Of a stretch of DNA of 56,893 bases, positions 25,078-33,440 are shown one piece after another; positions within the stretch are counted from its first letter, which is position 1; the number at the start of each line of letters is the position of its first letter. Origin of the DNA: JANRLL01 sp033762715 (GTDB lineage Bacteria > Pseudomonadota > Alphaproteobacteria > Rickettsiales > SXRF01); contig JANRLL010000002.1 of NCBI GenBank assembly GCA_033762715.1, forward strand, positions 1 to 56,893, read 5' to 3'. The notes beneath the pieces are model-generated. The model saw nothing but the letters and a program-made list of their open reading frames with translations. It did not search any database and was not told where the DNA came from. The position numbers and the translations under genes were made by a program.

Positions 25078-26262
25078 TTAGGTACCAAGCATGTTTGTAG
25101 CTTGCTTGTCCGATGATTGCTGCGCCATTTCGACAAAGCTAGAGGCTTTGTGGTGTTCTTTATGGTGTTCTTTATGGTGAGGTTCCTTGTGATGCTCTTT
25201 CGCATGGTGATGCGACTGTGCTTTTAGCTGCGCTACATGCGCACCTTCCATAGCTTTGGTTTCAGGAACCTCATCAACCACAGCAGCAGGCTCAGCCACA
25301 ACAGGCGGCGTTACGGATGCGGCTTCTGCAATAATCGGCGCAGCGGGAGGAATCGCAACAGGTGCCAGTGTAGCTGGTTTATCGGCTGGCTGTTCACCAT
25401 CAATCTCGCCAGGCGCATGTCCTTTTTTGGCGCCATTGGTCATATGCATGATAGCAGCAGTGAGTTTAGTAAACACCAAATCCAAAACAGCCAGATTCAT
25501 GTAGCTTTGAACCGCAGGGCTTTTGACCATTTTCTCCGGTAGAATCTGATTGAGGCCGCCAATGGCAAGATTGGTGATACGCTCTTTACCGCCCAGATGG
25601 CCTTCTTTCGTGTGGGTCACGCCATCGACTGTGTAGCTGTAGGTGCGCGGCACGGTTTTATCACCGGCAATATGATCCAGAGCAATACCCGATCCGGTTA
25701 CGGCAACGATACCGGCGCCACGACGTAAAAATACATTTAGCCAGCTTTGCTTAGGTTGTTCTTTTTCGATGTAGATTTCATCCGGCGTCATTTTATGACC
25801 GTCCGGCGCAATTTGTTTCTCGCCTAGCTTCTCATTCAGCCAATAGACGATATTGCGCTTGTTATCTTCCATGTATTTGAGCGGAACGGTGAGCAAGTTA
25901 CCACCGCTGGTCAGCATGAAGGTTTCCCATGCTACACGGCTATGTTGCTGAGCTGTTTCTAGCTTTAGGCCCATACCTGCAACGGCACGCGATGTAGCGC
26001 CAATGGCTTTATCGAGGGTTTGACGGCCGCCTAGGCGGGTAAAGTAGTCGGTAATGGCAATCGACATCGCCAAATTCACCCAATAGTTCAGGCCGGAATA
26101 CACCATCCAGTCAAACCATTTTTCGCCTTTACTGGCGGGTGGATGTTGCTTGGTTTTGACAGGCTCAGGGGTTTGATCGGGCACTATATTGGAAGCAGCA
26201 GCAGCGGATACGGCTGCCGTATTCTTAGTCAACTCACTGGTATTGTTATCTTTTTCTTCCAT
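25078..26262 (-). CDS. Unrecognised membrane protein, paralogue B, with His-rich tail
   Basis: A 394-aa member of the three-gene family. Matching parts are K-W-F-D-W-M-V-Y-S-G-L-N, S-G-G-N-L-L-T-V-P-L-K-Y-M-E-D-N-K with I-V-Y-W-L-N-E-K, the K-Q-S-W segment, and Y-M-N-L-A-V-L-D-L-V-F-T-K. The C-terminal ~110 residues are Ala/Pro-rich and end in a tract with about a dozen His in H-H-K-E repeats, a possible Zn, Ni or Co binding tail. An extended -10 promoter lies upstream. The function is unknown. Confidence 0.74.
   Translation of the reverse strand: MEEKDNNTSELTKNTAAVSAAAASNIVPDQTPEPVKTKQHPPASKGEKWFDWMVYSGLNYWVNLAMSIAITDYFTRLGGRQTLDKAIGATSRAVAGMGLKLETAQQHSRVAWETFMLTSGGNLLTVPLKYMEDNKRNIVYWLNEKLGEKQIAPDGHKMTPDEIYIEKEQPKQSWLNVFLRRGAGIVAVTGSGIALDHIAGDKTVPRTYSYTVDGVTHTKEGHLGGKERITNLAIGGLNQILPEKMVKSPAVQSYMNLAVLDLVFTKLTAAIMHMTNGAKKGHAPGEIDGEQPADKPATLAPVAIPPAAPIIAEAASVTPPVVAEPAAVVDEVPETKAMEGAHVAQLKAQSHHHAKEHHKEPHHKEHHKEHHKASSFVEMAQQSSDKQATNMLGT
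25151..25209 (-). repeat. Short tandem repeat encoding the His-rich tail
   Basis: Two exact 12-base copies of TGGTGTTCTTTA (plus strand, 25151-25174) followed by degenerate copies. Each encodes K-E-H-H on the minus strand. The repeat can expand or contract in frame. Confidence 0.7.
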
Positions 26263-26310
26263 TTTTAGCCATATGCCGGCAATGAGTGGTTATAAACGGC
26301 TACACTGTCA

Positions 26311-26319
26311 TTTATAACA
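26311..26319 (-). promoter_or_regulatory. Extended -10 element upstream of paralogue B
   Basis: TGTTATAAA on the minus strand, about 50 bases before the start of paralogue B. The same nine bases occur upstream of paralogue A and of the 1074-aa gene. No convincing -35 is seen, as allowed for extended -10 promoters. Confidence 0.45.
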
Positions 26320-26374
26320 CATTGTACCACAAGAAATGTGACGTTTTTATGAAGATCTTAAGGATAATAAATGA

Positions 26375-27472
26375 TTAAAATACCGCACCAATTTCGGCTG
26401 GCGGCGTGCTTCTGGCTACCTTCTCTTCAAAGGAGCCTGCTTTAGGCTTTAAAGGGGAACGTTCTTGATCGGTTTTGGCCTTATCTATCCAGCGCTGCTC
26501 CTGGGGTTGCGTCGCATCTAGCGCAGCGCTTGTAGCCACGACATTCACATGTTCAGGATCGATAATGTGGTCGAGCTTACTGTCTGGGTTTTTTTGCGCG
26601 TTTTTGTCTACGCCTACAGCGGCTAAGGCTTTGAAAGCAGCTTCATGCAAAATGGCGTAAAAGAAAGTCAAACCGAAATCGAACCCGATGGTGCGATGTA
26701 GGAAATCCCAATTGCTCATGAATTTCTTAGGTAGTTTAGGGTTACCCTCCACCAATTCCATCGTGCCTTCGACGAGCATTTTCTTAGGACGAATACCGAT
26801 GCTTTCAGCCACCCACTTACTAGCCTTGCCGATAGGATCATACAGGTATTTGATCGCCGGATCGTTCAATTTAGGCAACGACACCCACGCAATTAACGGC
26901 GCTAGCGCCAAGAAGCGCGCTGCCATGCCGGTTGCAAAGCTTTTCTTGGGTTCCTCATCGATCGCACGGTATGATTCTTCAAATTTCGGATCATGCGCGA
27001 CGGTTTCTTTGCCGTATATTTTTTCATCCAGCCAGCGAACTATAGCTTTTTTGTTGTGCTTGTTTTCCATCACCATCATAGGCGGAATAATCGCGGTACC
27101 GCCAGCCATGATGCTTGCGAACATGCCGCCCCACTTAGCGCCTTTTTCAAGGGCTTCCGGCTCTTTTAAAATAGGGCTTAAAACTTTTTTGAAAAACCCA
27201 GCGACCGGTTTGCCAAAATATTTTTCACCGCTTGCAGTTCGGGTGGTCCAATAAGTGAAAGCAACGCCAATACTAGAATTGACGAGCCAGTCTATCACGC
27301 GGTACGTCATTTCGTTATGGATGCGCTTTCCGGCGGATACGAAAGGCGGAGCATTGGGATCGGTTGATTGTTCTGATGATAAAGCAGGCTGCGCAGATCC
27401 CATAGCCGATGCGATGGCCTCTTGGGTTACTTTTCCAGCCGTGTCTTTACTATCCGTAGGCTTTTCAACCAT
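26375..27472 (-). CDS. Unrecognised membrane protein, paralogue A
   Basis: A 365-aa member of the three-gene family. The corresponding parts are M-T-Y-R-V-I-D-W-L-V-N-S, A-G-G-T-A-I-I-P-P-M-M-V-M-E-N-K with I-V-R-W-L-D-E-K, K-K-S-F-A-T-G-M, and F-D-F-G-L-T-F-F-Y-A-I-L-H. It is the most divergent copy (GGT for GGN). The tail is polar and Lys-rich without the His tract. No signal peptide; several hydrophobic segments. It has its own promoter-like element and is separated from paralogue B by 112 bases. Confidence 0.74.
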   Translation of the reverse strand: MVEKPTDSKDTAGKVTQEAIASAMGSAQPALSSEQSTDPNAPPFVSAGKRIHNEMTYRVIDWLVNSSIGVAFTYWTTRTASGEKYFGKPVAGFFKKVLSPILKEPEALEKGAKWGGMFASIMAGGTAIIPPMMVMENKHNKKAIVRWLDEKIYGKETVAHDPKFEESYRAIDEEPKKSFATGMAARFLALAPLIAWVSLPKLNDPAIKYLYDPIGKASKWVAESIGIRPKKMLVEGTMELVEGNPKLPKKFMSNWDFLHRTIGFDFGLTFFYAILHEAAFKALAAVGVDKNAQKNPDSKLDHIIDPEHVNVVATSAALDATQPQEQRWIDKAKTDQERSPLKPKAGSFEEKVARSTPPAEIGAVF

Positions 27473-27493
27473 TTAAACACTTCATGTCATATC

Positions 27494-27532
27494 ATTAGGC
27501 AGGATCCTCCAGCCTAATATCTATTTATAACA
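27494..27532 (-). promoter_or_regulatory. Extended -10 and inverted repeat upstream of paralogue A
   Basis: TGTTATAAA (27524-27532, minus strand) is followed downstream by a perfect 7-base inverted repeat, ATTAGGC (27494-27500) / GCCTAAT (27512-27518), with an 11-base spacer. It could be an operator or a leader hairpin. Confidence 0.42.
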
Positions 27533-27623
27533 CGAATAGTTAGTGAATTGTGTGAAAGTTTGATGACGGGCCAGGCAGTGGGCATAGCCTAACCACCAGT
27601 TATTACAAAGTAAAACATAAGAA

Positions 27624-27646
27624 AAGGGCGGCACGAAGCCGCCCTT
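27624..27646 (-). terminator. Rho-independent terminator of groESL
   Basis: A perfect 9-bp stem, AAGGGCGGC / GCCGCCCTT, with a 5-base loop, followed by a T-rich stretch on the minus strand, 30-50 bases after the groEL stop. Confidence 0.9.
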
Positions 27647-27675
27647 AACATCTTGTATAAGCCGAATGAAATGGA

Positions 27676-29322
<1,647 letters not shown>

Positions 29323-29350
29323 GTGTATACTCCTTAAAAATGTCTAGTAG

Positions 29351-29665
29351 TTAAGCTGCTTTTTTAGCAGGTTTGCCTTGTTCGATAACGCCAATAACAT
29401 CTGATTCTTTCAATACCAGATATTCTTTGCCTTCGATTTTGATTTCGTTGCCAGCCCATTGGGTAAAGAGCACTACTTCACCAGGTTGCACATCGACCGG
29501 AATACGTTTGCCGTTTTCATCTTTATTACCTGGGCCAACAGCCAGTACTTTGCCTTGTTTTGGCTTTTCTTTGGCGGTATCGGGAATGATAATACCACCA
29601 GCAGTTTTGGTATCTTGTTCAATACGCTCAATAACCAGGCGATCGCCTAACGGTCTAATCTTCAT
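29351..29665 (-). CDS. groES: Co-chaperonin GroES (10 kDa)
   Basis: The 104-aa lid of the GroEL chamber. It begins M-K-I-R-P-L-G-D-R-L-V and has the mobile loop with T-A-G-G-I-I-I-P-D-T-A-K-E-K-P and the strand Y-L-V-L-K-E-S-D-V-I-G-V. An AAGGAG site lies nine bases before the ATG at 29665; the ATG at 29671 is only three bases from it and is less likely. First gene of the groESL operon. Confidence 0.96.
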   Translation of the reverse strand: MKIRPLGDRLVIERIEQDTKTAGGIIIPDTAKEKPKQGKVLAVGPGNKDENGKRIPVDVQPGEVVLFTQWAGNEIKIEGKEYLVLKESDVIGVIEQGKPAKKAA

Positions 29666-29708
29666 ATTCATATGCTCCTTTTAACTATTAAATCTAAGCT
29701 TTTCACAG

Positions 29709-29742
29709 TAGCGCTCGGCCAATAGGAATAAGGCCTGCGCTA
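29709..29742 (-). promoter_or_regulatory. Inverted repeat in the groES leader
   Basis: TAGCGC and GGCC on one side pair with GGCC and GCGCTA on the other, interrupted by a small internal loop, around an 11-base loop. It lies in the 5' leader, downstream of the sigma-32-type promoter. It does not match CIRCE in spacing or sequence. It might be a heat-sensing stem or a diverged repressor site. Confidence 0.4.
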
Positions 29743-29761
29743 AGAAAATAGGGTGCGCTTG

Positions 29762-29789
29762 ATATAGGTGGTTGTAGAAAGGTTTCAAG
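29762..29789 (-). promoter_or_regulatory. Sigma-32 (RpoH) type heat-shock promoter of groESL
   Basis: On the minus strand: -35 CTTGAAA (29783-29789), a 14-base spacer, and -10 CCTATAT (29762-29768). This fits the alphaproteobacterial RpoH consensus (CTTG... and CYTATNT) and lies about 100 bases before groES. Confidence 0.75.
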
Positions 29790-29933
29790 GGTTATTTGTA
29801 AATTTTATATAAATAATTAAATACCCTTGAATTTAAGGGCCTTAAGACAATTATTAATTTCTTAAGCATTTGCCGCTATTATCACCTTATAAATTAATAG
29901 CTTTGTATACCTTATTTGGGTCAGGGGCGGCTT

Positions 29934-30518
29934 ATGCGATGGAAATCAAAAATTGCTGGAATAGACCGTGACGAAATGGATTTTTGGGTCCGTGGATATG
30001 ATGCTTTATCACAAAAACTGACTGCTTATGTTGAAGCAGTCTATCAATTATCCCAAGGTGTAGAAGAGGATGACGAGATAAAATCTGCTATAATTAATTT
30101 GCGTGAAAGACTAGAATCAAAAAAGACTTCTGCTGTTGAAATGGCAAAATATCTTGGTAAATCAGCCGAATTCAGCGGTGAGAAAAAATGGTTCCAAACT
30201 TTTACTCAAGAAAAGGAAACCCATTTAAACAATATAGCCAAAAGTTTTGATGATGAAGTCAAGGTAACCCATGCTTTGTTTGAACAAGTGAATGCTGTAT
30301 ATAAAAACAAAGCAGATGCCTTACGTAAAGTAGCTGAGGATCAAGCTGAATCACCGACAACGATAGCGCACACGGCACTTGCATTAAGTGAGCAACAATC
30401 AATTTTAAGCGATTTAAGTACAGATTTACTGAAATTCCATCAGGATACCACCGCACAACATCGTCATCTGGTCTCTGCAAGCCTTAATATATATCCCCCC
30501 CCTCCAATAATGATGTAA
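29934..30518 (+). CDS. Hypothetical coiled-coil protein
   Basis: About 194 aa, not recognised. The ATG at 29934 follows a GGGGCGG site; a TTG at 29916 in frame is less likely. The protein is charged and helical throughout (E-E-D-D-E-I-K-S-A-I-I-N-L-R-E-R-L-E-S-K-K), probably coiled coil with a BAR- or sorting-nexin-like look, and ends in a short proline run. No membrane segment. The DNA is visibly richer in A and T than its neighbours, suggesting recent acquisition. The next stretch is a decayed gene of the same composition, also coiled coil. Confidence 0.65.
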   Translation: MRWKSKIAGIDRDEMDFWVRGYDALSQKLTAYVEAVYQLSQGVEEDDEIKSAIINLRERLESKKTSAVEMAKYLGKSAEFSGEKKWFQTFTQEKETHLNNIAKSFDDEVKVTHALFEQVNAVYKNKADALRKVAEDQAESPTTIAHTALALSEQQSILSDLSTDLLKFHQDTTAQHRHLVSASLNIYPPPPIMM

Positions 30519-30571
30519 TACTACTGTTGTATAATCTCATCAGAAATCTATAAGGAGACGCAGGTTTCTAG

Positions 30572-31109
30572 ATGGCAGCATTCTTGACGATAACACAAAG
30601 AAAACAGAATTTAGCTGAAAGAAGCCGGTTCTGGGCTGAAAAGCATATTGCTTTGGCAACAGTGACTGAGGAATCCCTAAAAAACTTGAGGCGCTCACTG
30701 AAACGATGCAACAAGAAGAGCATCGTGAGCAACTAACTGCACTCGTTAGTTCTCTTAAAGAATTACAACAAACATCTTTAAACACATCACAAGACATCAC
30801 CAGAAAAGCAGCATCGATATTTGATGTTGGTGCTGTGATTGAAATAGCGGGAACATTCTCAGCCCTGGGTTAAGAGCGCGTATTTCTGGAGCAGCACGTT
30901 CAGGCTCTACAAATGCTTATAGAAGCCAATCAAATTGCTTAAGCAGATATGGGAATGCTACATAAGCAAGAACAAGCTATCCCTGCGGAAGATTATGAAG
31001 CGCGAAGATAATTATTAGACAAGCAGGCCGTGACATTAAAAGCGGTGTCGGCATGCTAAGAACGGGTTTAGCAGTTGACAGTTTGAGCAACGCCAGAGAT
31101 AGAGTATAA
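30572..31109 (+). pseudogene. Decayed gene of unknown function
   Basis: A readable protein is broken several times. The first frame from the ATG at 30572 begins MAAFLTITQRKQNLAERSRF. After the A6 run at 30679-30684 the sense passes to another frame (K-L-E-A-L-T-E-T-M-Q-Q-E-E-H-R), consistent with one lost A. That frame then meets stops at 30871, 30940 and 31009, with sensible coiled-coil sequence between. A third frame gives I-K-S-G-V-G-M-L-R-T-G-L-A-V to a stop at 31107. A TATAAT lies at 30530-30535 and AAGGAG at 30552-30557. I read this 538-base stretch as a pseudogene; the short 54-codon frame at 30572-30736 could still be made. Confidence 0.65.
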
Positions 31110-31147
31110 AAAACAATTTGGCGACCGCTCAAAATAATAACCAGCAC

Positions 31148-31837
31148 ATGACCTTTATTCCACCCTCGCTTGATTGCCCGCTTTGCCCACGCCTGGTTCA
31201 GTTTCGGGAAGAAAATCGTAGAGCATATCCGGCCTTTTTCAATGCGCCAGTGCCTTCATTTGGTGAATTATCAGCCGAGCTTCTTATCGTAGGGCTTGCG
31301 CCAGGACTTAAAGGCGCCAATCAAACCGGCAGGCCTTTCACCGGTGATTATGCAGGTTTCATTCTCTACCCTGCCTTACAAAAAACTGGTTTTGCTAAAG
31401 GCGATTTTTTAGCCACGCTGCATGAAACCGGATTGGCCAGGTCGGAAGAGGGGCTCTTTGCCGGAACGGTACAACAAGCAAGCGGCGAGTTCAAATTAGT
31501 GAATTGCCGCATTACCAATGCGGTACGCTGTGTACCTCAAGAAAATAAACCGGAGCCCTCCGAGATTAAAAACTGCAATAGCTTTTTATCGGCAGAAATG
31601 GCGGCAATGTCGCGTTTGAAAGTCGTATTGTCGCTGGGGCTAGTATCGCATAATGCTGTGTTGAAAGCTCGCGGATTCAAAGCATCCCACGCCAAGTTTG
31701 AGCATGGAGCGCCGCATAAGCTGGGCGATATTATCTTGCTCAATAGCTATCACTGTTCGCGCTATAATATCAACACCGGCCGTCTGTCGCAGGCCATGTT
31801 TGACGCGGTGGTTGAGAAAGCAAAATCGCTTATCTAA
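31148..31837 (+). CDS. Uracil-DNA glycosylase, family 5 (UdgB) type
   Basis: A glycosylase of about 229 aa that removes uracil from DNA; UdgB enzymes also act on hypoxanthine. The N-terminal pair C-P-L-C and the later C-R-I-T-N-A-V-R-C would bind a [4Fe-4S] cluster. The signature G-L-A-P-G-L-K-G-A-N-Q-T-G-R-P-F-T-G-D fits UdgB, which lacks the usual catalytic Asp of family 1. The C-terminal S-Y-H-C-S-R-Y-N-I-N-T is the other active-site loop. The start is taken as the ATG at 31148; a TTG at 31118 is possible; neither has a good ribosome site. The end overlaps the convergent gene by eight bases. Confidence 0.85.
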   Translation: MTFIPPSLDCPLCPRLVQFREENRRAYPAFFNAPVPSFGELSAELLIVGLAPGLKGANQTGRPFTGDYAGFILYPALQKTGFAKGDFLATLHETGLARSEEGLFAGTVQQASGEFKLVNCRITNAVRCVPQENKPEPSEIKNCNSFLSAEMAAMSRLKVVLSLGLVSHNAVLKARGFKASHAKFEHGAPHKLGDIILLNSYHCSRYNINTGRLSQAMFDAVVEKAKSLI

Positions 31838-32492
31838 ACGTATCGTTGAACCACTTAAAGGCACCGCTTGTAGCAGGCCCTGCTGCCGCACCGGCGGTTC
31901 CGGTCACTGTGTCAGCATAAGTTTCCCCATCTGGCGCATCCACCTCGCCAGGCGCACGTGGCCCACTAGAGCCAGATGATGCGCCTTTAGATGGTGCCCC
32001 CACACGCCCAACGCCGCCAGCAGGCAGATTGATATTAGGCGTACTGGTGGTCGGAGTTTGAACCCCAACAGTGCCCAGATAATTTGGTTTTTCCATAGCG
32101 CAGGTCAGCGCATTATCCTCTTTCAAACGGCACCACCCATCGCGTCCTTGGCGCTTGCAGGCAATACCTGCGATGGTGGTTTGCTTATTGGCAATGATGA
32201 GCTGCTCTTTGTATTTACGGCAGAGGGTTTTTGATTTGCTGGTAAATGGTTCTTCCACTGCAATATCGCCTTTACCGCCATGGGTTTGCCAGGCATAGCT
32301 CTGCCCGCCTTGGACATAATCCATGGTGTAATCAAAGATGCGTACATAATATTCTTTTTCCTGCTGCGACAGCTCACGCGGAGCCGATTCTACCGATACA
32401 GGAGGCAGCACAGCTGGGGCTGGTGGCGAGAAATACGACCACACCCAATACACCCCAAACAAAACAGCAGCTGCCAATAAAATTCTGATCAT
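31830..32492 (-). CDS. Membrane-anchored protein with 17 kDa surface-antigen-like domain
   Basis: A 220-aa protein. Residues 4-21 are a hydrophobic anchor or uncleaved signal peptide. A central part reads C-R-K-Y-K-E-Q-L-I-I-A-N-K-Q-T-T-I-A-G-I-A-C-K, then W-C-R-L. This resembles the C-terminal domain of the Rickettsia 17 kDa surface antigen family (C-R-E-Y...G-x-A-C-R...W). The last ~85 residues are Gly/Ser/Pro/Thr-rich and disordered. Four cysteines may form disulfides outside the cytoplasm. The likeness is to a motif only; function is unknown. Confidence 0.65.
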   Translation of the reverse strand: MIRILLAAAVLFGVYWVWSYFSPPAPAVLPPVSVESAPRELSQQEKEYYVRIFDYTMDYVQGGQSYAWQTHGGKGDIAVEEPFTSKSKTLCRKYKEQLIIANKQTTIAGIACKRQGRDGWCRLKEDNALTCAMEKPNYLGTVGVQTPTTSTPNINLPAGGVGRVGAPSKGASSGSSGPRAPGEVDAPDGETYADTVTGTAGAAAGPATSGAFKWFNDTFR

Positions 32493-32567
32493 ACCCTAGC
32501 TTAGCAAAAATCAATGGCATGCTCAAGATTCTTGACCGCGCCTGGCAGACATGGTTCCTAGTGACCC

Positions 32568-33440
32568 ATGTATGATGTAACCGCCATATGCGTAACCTAT
32601 AATAGCGCAGGGGTGATTGAAGCCACGCTTCAGTCTTTATCGCGTATTGTGCTAATCAAGCGCATTATCGTGGTGGATAACGCCAGCCAAGACAACACGC
32701 GCGAGCTTGTTGCCACCCGTTTCCCGCACGTAACCATTATTGCCAACGCTACTAATGAAGGCTTTGGCCGCGCGAATAATAAGGCGCTGTCCCAGGTAAC
32801 AACCCCTTATGCACTGCTGATCAACCCCGATGCGCAGATAGATCAACCGGCGCTAGAGCAACTTTGCCGAGCCGCTGAACGTTACAACGATGCGGCCATT
32901 CTGGCGCCGTTACTGTGTGATGAGCGGCAGGCTATTTATCCCAGCCATAAGCGCCATGTATTTGAGCGCGAAGCCAGGCGTGATCGCTACCATGTCCCTG
33001 AGGGCGACCTTTGCGCCAACTATTTATCAGGCGCTATCTGGTTACTCCCGATGCCACGCTTTACCCGAACTGGTTTTTTTGATTCGCAAATATTCCTGTA
33101 TTATGAGGACGATGATTTATGTTTGCGCGTTAAAAAGGCGGGGTTTAGCTGCATCCTTGTCGCGTCCGCGCAGGCAACGCATGTGATGGGGAGTTCCAGC
33201 GGTCCGCCATCACCGGCCGGTGAGCGCTTCAAGCAATATCATATGATCGCGTCGCGCTTATATATTGAGCAAAAATATCGGGGACCTTATTGCGCGCAAA
33301 CATTGCGTATACGCCTAATGCTAGGCTATGCAATCAAGGCATGCCTATATGGGCTTACTGGCAATAAAATGAAATGGGCACGCTATGCTGGCCGGCTATC
33401 AGCTTGCTATCGCTATACCAATAGCAGCCACAACCGCTAA
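32568..33440 (+). CDS. Family 2 glycosyltransferase
   Basis: A 290-aa GT-A enzyme like the rhamnosyl/galactosyl transferases of cell-surface polysaccharide synthesis. The N-terminus A-I-C-V-T-Y-N-S-A-G-V-I-E, then V-V-D-N-A-S-Q-D-N-T, N-E-G-F-G-R-A-N-N-K-A-L and L-L-I-N-P-D-A form the nucleotide-sugar site; E-D-D-D-L-C-L-R is the base-containing motif. It stands alone, with no polysaccharide cluster beside it. Its last 42 bases overlap the 3' end of ubiB on the other strand. Confidence 0.88.
   Translation: MYDVTAICVTYNSAGVIEATLQSLSRIVLIKRIIVVDNASQDNTRELVATRFPHVTIIANATNEGFGRANNKALSQVTTPYALLINPDAQIDQPALEQLCRAAERYNDAAILAPLLCDERQAIYPSHKRHVFEREARRDRYHVPEGDLCANYLSGAIWLLPMPRFTRTGFFDSQIFLYYEDDDLCLRVKKAGFSCILVASAQATHVMGSSSGPPSPAGERFKQYHMIASRLYIEQKYRGPYCAQTLRIRLMLGYAIKACLYGLTGNKMKWARYAGRLSACYRYTNSSHNR

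Noticed and set aside
25151..25209. CRISPR-like repeat
   Set aside because: The units are 12 bases, have no spacers and are in a coding frame for H-H-K-E repeats.
29709..29742. CIRCE element before groES
   Set aside because: The arms share only part of TTAGC and the spacer is not nine bases; kept only as an uncharacterised inverted repeat.
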